Assembly (NCBI GenBank): GCA_022790685.1
Contig: JAAVXQ010000109.1
Location: 1 to 8,458, forward strand
Direction of reading: 5' to 3'
Source of the DNA: Clostridia bacterium
Lineage (GTDB): Bacteria; Bacillota; Clostridia; TANB77; CAG-508
Length of the DNA stretch: 8,458 bases
This document shows, one piece after another, positions 6,104-8,458 of this stretch. Made by a program: the position numbers and the translations under genes. Under the pieces are notes generated by a model. That model searched no databases. It was not told the origin of the DNA and was given only the letters and a program-made list of their open reading frames with translations. Position 1 is the stretch's first letter; every line of letters begins with the position of its first letter.

Positions 6104-6436
6104 TTAACACTCTCCTTCTCTATTTCTTAAAGTCTCCATAACTCTCATAGAATCTAAAGGCATATAAGGACTTACTAATTCTGGAAACATTGTTCCATTT
6201 TGTAGACCTTGACTAGGAGTGAAAGAATTACCTCTATATATTTGATTTGGCACATATGCATGGCCATACATAGGATTATTTGGAAAACCTGCCATCATAG
6301 AACAATTATTTCTACAATTGCAGATGTTATGTCTTGCATTAGTCATATTATTATTAGAAGCTGTTAAACTTGCTGTATAATCAGCTAACACTTCTCTAAC
6401 TTCGCATACCTCTCTATTATTTCTATCATAATTCAT
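6104..6436 (-). CDS. cotJA: Spore coat-associated protein CotJA, with long Asn/Cys-containing N-terminus
   Basis: A 110-aa protein, first in the cotJ operon. Its C-terminal half carries the CotJA-family hallmark GTMFPELVSPYMPLDS (about residues 80-95), which matches the GTLWPALYSPY type motif; YVPNQIY (about 61-67) corresponds to the preceding conserved segment. In Bacillus, CotJA is needed to bring CotJC into the coat. The N-terminal part is longer than the roughly 80-residue Bacillus protein. It is rich in Asn and Met with a cysteine cluster (ICNCRNNC, about 38-45), which might cross-link in the coat or bind metal (inference). The start has AAGGAGGT six bases upstream. The ribosome binding site of cotJB is embedded in its last codons. 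Confidence 0.88.
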   Translation of the reverse strand: MNYDRNNREVCEVREVLADYTASLTASNNNMTNARHNICNCRNNCSMMAGFPNNPMYGHAYVPNQIYRGNSFTPSQGLQNGTMFPELVSPYMPLDSMRVMETLRNREGEC

Positions 6437-6470
6437 AATAAACCTCCTTATTACTTAAAGGGTATACTAC

Positions 6471-6489
6471 ATTCTATGATTAGTTTATG
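6471..6489 (-). promoter_or_regulatory. Candidate mother-cell sporulation promoter of cotJ (-10 elements only)
   Basis: Two overlapping-range octamers on the minus strand resemble the sigma-E -10 consensus CATACAMT at seven of eight positions: CATAGAAT (6471-6478) and CATAAACT (6482-6489), 35-46 bases before the cotJA ATG. Neither has a convincing sigma-E -35 at 14-15 bases. CATAGAATG also loosely fits sigma-K. cotJ is transcribed by sigma-E in B. subtilis, so such a promoter is expected here. Confidence 0.4.
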
Positions 6490-6560
6490 TAAACCGTGAT
6501 AAATACTATACCATATAAAATTATCCCAAATTCATTTTTTATGAAAATGGAATAAGCTAT

Positions 6561-6613
6561 ATCTATTAATTATTATTTAGGTAGTTAGACTTTATAAATA
6601 ATAATTAATAGAT
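6561..6613. repeat. 19-bp perfect inverted repeat between divergent promoters
   Basis: Arms 6561-6579 and 6595-6613 are exact reverse complements (ATCTATTAATTATTATTTA and its complement) around a 15-base loop. Only two of the 19 pairs per arm are not simple A/T runs of the local background, so the hairpin is AT-rich, but 19 uninterrupted pairs is unlikely by chance. It lies upstream of both flanking genes, so it cannot be the terminator of either present-day neighbour. Confidence 0.75.
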
Positions 6614-6637
6614 TTTAATTATATATAATAAAAAAAG

Positions 6638-6649
6638 TTTTCGACAAAA
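6638..6649. promoter_or_regulatory. Spo0A box (perfect 12-base match)
   Basis: TTTTCGACAAAA is the exact reverse complement of TTTTGTCGAAAA, the extended Spo0A-binding consensus with core TGTCGAA. It is centred about 51 bases before the likely transcription start of the secreted-protein gene. A weaker copy, TTTTCGCAAATT (6657-6668), overlaps the -35 about 19 bases downstream, giving two boxes near two helical turns apart, an arrangement like Spo0A-activated sigma-A promoters. Binding is inferred. Confidence 0.65.
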
Positions 6650-6659
6650 AGTGATATTT

Positions 6660-6688
6660 TTCGCAAATTGTTTTTTTTATGATATAAT
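6660..6688 (+). promoter_or_regulatory. Sigma-A promoter of the secreted-protein gene
   Basis: TTCGCA (6660-6665, four of six -35 matches), a 17-base spacer, and TATAAT (6683-6688) with TGA directly before it (extended -10). Predicted start is near 6695, leaving a leader of about 120 bases. The -35 lies inside the weaker Spo0A-like box. Confidence 0.72.
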
Positions 6689-6694
6689 TTTAAT

Positions 6695-6771
6695 GAAATA
6701 GTCTTATTTCGCTTATTTGTCAGTCCCAATAGTATTCATAATTAGGTTTTAGGATTGTGGCTGACAGATAA
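6695..6771 (+). other. Structured 5' leader of the secreted-protein gene
   Basis: Two hairpins fill the leader. The first is GAAATA-gtct-TATTTC (6695-6710), at or next to the transcript start. The second pairs 6713-6725 with 6759-6771 (TTATTTGTCAGTC with GGCTGACAGATAA, allowing two G-U pairs). It continues after one mismatch with CAAT/ATTG (6727-6730 and 6754-6757) around a loop of about 23 bases. No T-tract follows, so it is not a terminator. It may affect RNA stability or translation, and matches no riboswitch class I can recognise. Confidence 0.45.
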
Positions 6772-6814
6772 AAATAGAATAGTGAGAATATGAGAACTTT
6801 TAGGAGGTATGTAT

Positions 6815-7315
6815 ATGTACAAAACAATTCGGGCATTTCTGTCCACAATCTTGGTGCTTTCTCTTATGATAGCATCCTCTACCACGGCATTCGCTACTGA
6901 AAGCGCCCACACAGAGTATCCTGAAGGAGTTCCTGAGTATGCAGAAATGCATGAAGTGGTCATCGAGATTCCTGCTGATACTGATTTTAGTAGTCGGTCT
7001 GTTAAAACATATAATGTAGACCCAGTAATAGCAAGACCCAATGCTGATACCACTATAACTGTAGTAGCAGCTACTGCAAAGAATATATCATTCGAGGTTA
7101 AAGGCGAAATCGTATCTGGAAGCGTAGTAGCAAACCACAAATATTCTGTGAATTTAATAAAATTGGGTGTCTCCATTTTGTCTGTTGATATCCCTCCAGA
7201 TGGAAAATTTTATAAAAGTAACGATGCTTATTTGGATAATAACACCCATAAATTTGTATTTAAAAACAATACTAGCGCAACTATTAAAGTAACATTGACT
7301 TACTATCTATGGTAA
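6815..7315 (+). CDS. Small secreted protein of unknown family
   Basis: I do not recognise the family. The 166-aa precursor begins MYKTIRAFLSTILVL, a classical Sec signal peptide (basic n-region, hydrophobic core to about residue 20). A likely signal-peptidase I site follows TTAFA (after about residue 27), releasing a mature protein of about 139 residues. The mature part has no cysteine, no lipobox and no wall-sorting motif. It is acidic at first (TEYPEGVPEYAEMHEVVIEIP), then alternates hydrophobic and polar residues in a way that suggests beta strands, and ends in VTLTYYLW. The start is the ATG at 6815, seven bases after AGGAGG; an ATG two codons earlier is only one base from it. Unlike its neighbours it uses many G/C-ending codons and is visibly richer in G+C, a sign of later acquisition. 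It has its own promoter with a Spo0A-box match and a shared terminator downstream. A sporulation-linked or early stationary-phase extracellular role is an inference. Confidence 0.85.
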   Translation: MYKTIRAFLSTILVLSLMIASSTTAFATESAHTEYPEGVPEYAEMHEVVIEIPADTDFSSRSVKTYNVDPVIARPNADTTITVVAATAKNISFEVKGEIVSGSVVANHKYSVNLIKLGVSILSVDIPPDGKFYKSNDAYLDNNTHKFVFKNNTSATIKVTLTYYLW

Positions 7316-7353
7316 TAAATTAGATTTGTTCTTTCATATCTCTCACTATTCTA

Positions 7354-7392
7354 AAAAGAGGTGATTTGTCATCCAGACTAATCACCTCTTTT
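7354..7392. terminator. Bidirectional terminator shared by convergent genes
   Basis: A perfect 13-bp stem (7354-7366 and 7380-7392, AAAAGAGGTGATT and complement) with a 13-base loop, flanked by A-run on one side and T-run on the other, so it works on both strands. It ends the secreted-protein gene 38 bases after its stop. On the opposite strand the stem overlaps the last four codons and stop of the 344-aa gene. Confidence 0.9.
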
Positions 7393-8412
7393 GATCTTTA
7401 TCTTTATAAAAGTATCTTCATCCTTTAAATATAATTTTAAGTCTTCAAGTTCTTGATAATTACTTATAGGAAAAGTTAAACTCACATAATTTTTATCATA
7501 TATGTATTCACTATTAGCAAAATATTTTTTTCCATAATTATTTTTTAAATATGTTTTTTTTGTATCAATATTTCTAATAACATCTTCCTTAAAATATAGT
7601 TCTACTTTTAAATTTGTACTAGAAAGAAATATATTATATTTTTCTATTCTATTATCGTCTAATTCATAATTTGTTTTCACATTATCTATATTAACATCTT
7701 CTAGGTTAATTTCTATTTTTTCATTATATTCTAAAGACTTAGTATTCGTATCAATTGTAAAAAATTTCATCTCAGTTTTTTCAATATTGATTTTTTCTAT
7801 ATTCTCTATTGGAAATGCATCATACGCATTATATCCATGTAAAATAATATAATGTTTATCTTCTACTTCTATACATTGCTGTGATTTGAAGTTTGATAAG
7901 GATAAAGTGTCAGCATATAATATTATATCATTATTTCCCTTTACCACAGGCTCTACTAATAAAACTTCTTTTACTTCACCTATTCCATTTGCTTTTGCAT
8001 ATTCATCTAAATTATCAAATTTCAATACTAAATCAAAATTATATTCATTCATAAGTACAAATTCTACTTTAAATCTTAAACCGTCTACATCTATATAATC
8101 CATGTCAACATTATGAACGTTTCCATATTCTATCGCTGTTTCTATACCTTTATCTACATTAGAAAAAAGTAAAGACAAAATATCTTGTTTTTTAAAAGCA
8201 AATGCTGCTCCTTCTACCAGAACAACAGCTGTAACAAACATTGCTACAATCTTTGAAAGTAACACTGTGGATTTCTTTCCTCTATATCTTCTTTCTTGCT
8301 CTACTTCCCTTACCCTCAAAATTGTTCTATTTATTAGTTCCTGTGGAGGATTTATTTGTTCTTTTATTTCATTACATTCGCTTTTAAGTTTGTTGTCGAA
8401 ATTTTCTTCCAT
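7378..8412 (-). CDS. DUF4179-like membrane protein, probable anti-sigma factor
   Basis: A 344-aa protein with a cytoplasmic N-terminus of about 48 residues that contains the PPQELINRTILRVRE helix often found in clostridial anti-sigma proteins. A single membrane helix follows (about residues 49-73), then an extracytoplasmic region of about 270 residues. The segment after the helix (GIETAIEYGNVHNVDMDYIDVDGLRFKV, about 89-116, then FVLMNEYNFDLVLKFD) resembles the DUF4179 domain common in proteins encoded beside ECF sigma factors. If so, it would hold a sigma factor at the membrane and sense envelope stress. The partner would be expected just upstream, beyond the right edge, so the role is inferred. 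The ATG has GGGAG eight to nine bases upstream. The final codons AGA GGT GAT TAG form part of the shared terminator stem. Confidence 0.78.
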   Translation of the reverse strand: MEENFDNKLKSECNEIKEQINPPQELINRTILRVREVEQERRYRGKKSTVLLSKIVAMFVTAVVLVEGAAFAFKKQDILSLLFSNVDKGIETAIEYGNVHNVDMDYIDVDGLRFKVEFVLMNEYNFDLVLKFDNLDEYAKANGIGEVKEVLLVEPVVKGNNDIILYADTLSLSNFKSQQCIEVEDKHYIILHGYNAYDAFPIENIEKINIEKTEMKFFTIDTNTKSLEYNEKIEINLEDVNIDNVKTNYELDDNRIEKYNIFLSSTNLKVELYFKEDVIRNIDTKKTYLKNNYGKKYFANSEYIYDKNYVSLTFPISNYQELEDLKLYLKDEDTFIKIKIKRGD

Positions 8413-8447
8413 TAATTTCTCCCTACTTAAAAAGTTTCTTCTTTGAT

Positions 8448-8456
8448 ATTATAACA
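8448..8456 (-). promoter_or_regulatory. Extended -10 element before the DUF4179-like gene
   Basis: The minus strand reads TGTTATAAT (TG-N-TATAAT) about 36 bases before the ATG at 8412. The -35 would lie beyond the window. It suggests that the gene can be transcribed from its own sigma-A promoter, whether or not it is also read from an upstream sigma gene. Confidence 0.5.
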
Positions 8457-8458
8457 TA

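Larger units (their letters stand above)
6437..6814. other. Divergent intergenic region between cotJA and the secreted-protein gene
   Basis: About 378 bases with no credible gene. From left to right it holds the cotJ leader and -10 candidates (to 6489), a 19-bp perfect inverted repeat (6561-6613), a Spo0A-box match (6638-6649), an extended -10 promoter (6660-6688), and a long leader with two hairpins (6695-6771) before the plus-strand ribosome binding site at 6802-6807. The stretch 6490-6560 shows nothing I can name. Confidence 0.7.

Noticed and set aside
3976..6613. The possibility that the two long AT-rich hairpins (3976-4028 and 6561-6613) are copies of one mobile repeat
   Set aside because: Their arms and loops share only low-complexity AATAATAA-like runs; there are no matching ends or target-site duplications.
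6695..6814. A riboswitch or T-box in the leader of the secreted-protein gene
   Set aside because: No conserved T-box, SAM, TPP or other known core was seen, and no terminator follows the hairpins.
6742..7176. A 144-codon open frame on the minus strand, opposite the secreted-protein gene
   Set aside because: It has no ribosome binding site or protein-like pattern, and lies wholly antisense to a gene with a good signal peptide, binding site and promoter.
8389..8400. A second Spo0A-like box (TGTTGTCGAAAT) at the start of the DUF4179-like gene
   Set aside because: It contains the 7-base core but matches only about ten of twelve positions, lies inside codons for Phe-Asp-Asn downstream of the promoter, and one core match per window is expected by chance.

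Overview
The window looks like part of the chromosome of a low-G+C, endospore-forming Gram-positive bacterium of the class Clostridia. The base composition is strongly AT-rich, with A/T-ending codons almost everywhere. Ribosome binding sites are AGGAGG-like, promoters are of the sigma-A extended -10 type, and there are spore genes (a complete cotJABC operon and a spore photoproduct lyase homologue). The species cannot be named from this sequence. No tRNA, rRNA, CRISPR array, transposase or phage gene was seen.

Left part (1-2883, all minus strand): a BceRS-BceAB type antimicrobial-peptide detoxification module. In transcription order it is response regulator, intramembrane-sensing histidine kinase, ABC ATPase, and the N-terminus of a large FtsX-like permease that runs off the left edge. 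The regulator-kinase pair and the transporter pair each have their own promoter. Both promoters carry a near-identical inverted repeat, CTTAC(N)6GTAAG, which is the best candidate for the regulator's own binding site.

Middle part (3032-6436, minus strand): an uncharacterised one-pass membrane protein of 242 aa with its own strong promoter and terminator. Next is a radical-SAM protein of the spore photoproduct lyase family, in which the aligned hydrogen-donor cysteine is serine. Then comes the cotJA-cotJB-cotJC spore-coat operon, which ends in a manganese-catalase-like protein and a clear hairpin terminator.

Right part (6437-8458): a 378-base intergenic region, divergent to cotJ, contains a 19-bp perfect inverted repeat, a perfect 12-base Spo0A-box match and a good promoter. 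These precede the only plus-strand gene, a small secreted protein of unknown family that is clearly richer in G+C than its neighbours. It converges on a DUF4179-like, probable anti-sigma membrane protein, and the two genes share one bidirectional terminator.

Most genes fit two themes: cell-envelope stress (BceRSAB and the putative anti-sigma protein) and sporulation (cotJABC, the SPL homologue and the Spo0A-box secreted gene). The most unusual items are the serine-for-cysteine SPL homologue with two extra cysteines, the apparently Spo0A-controlled secreted orphan, and the duplicated operator of the detoxification module.
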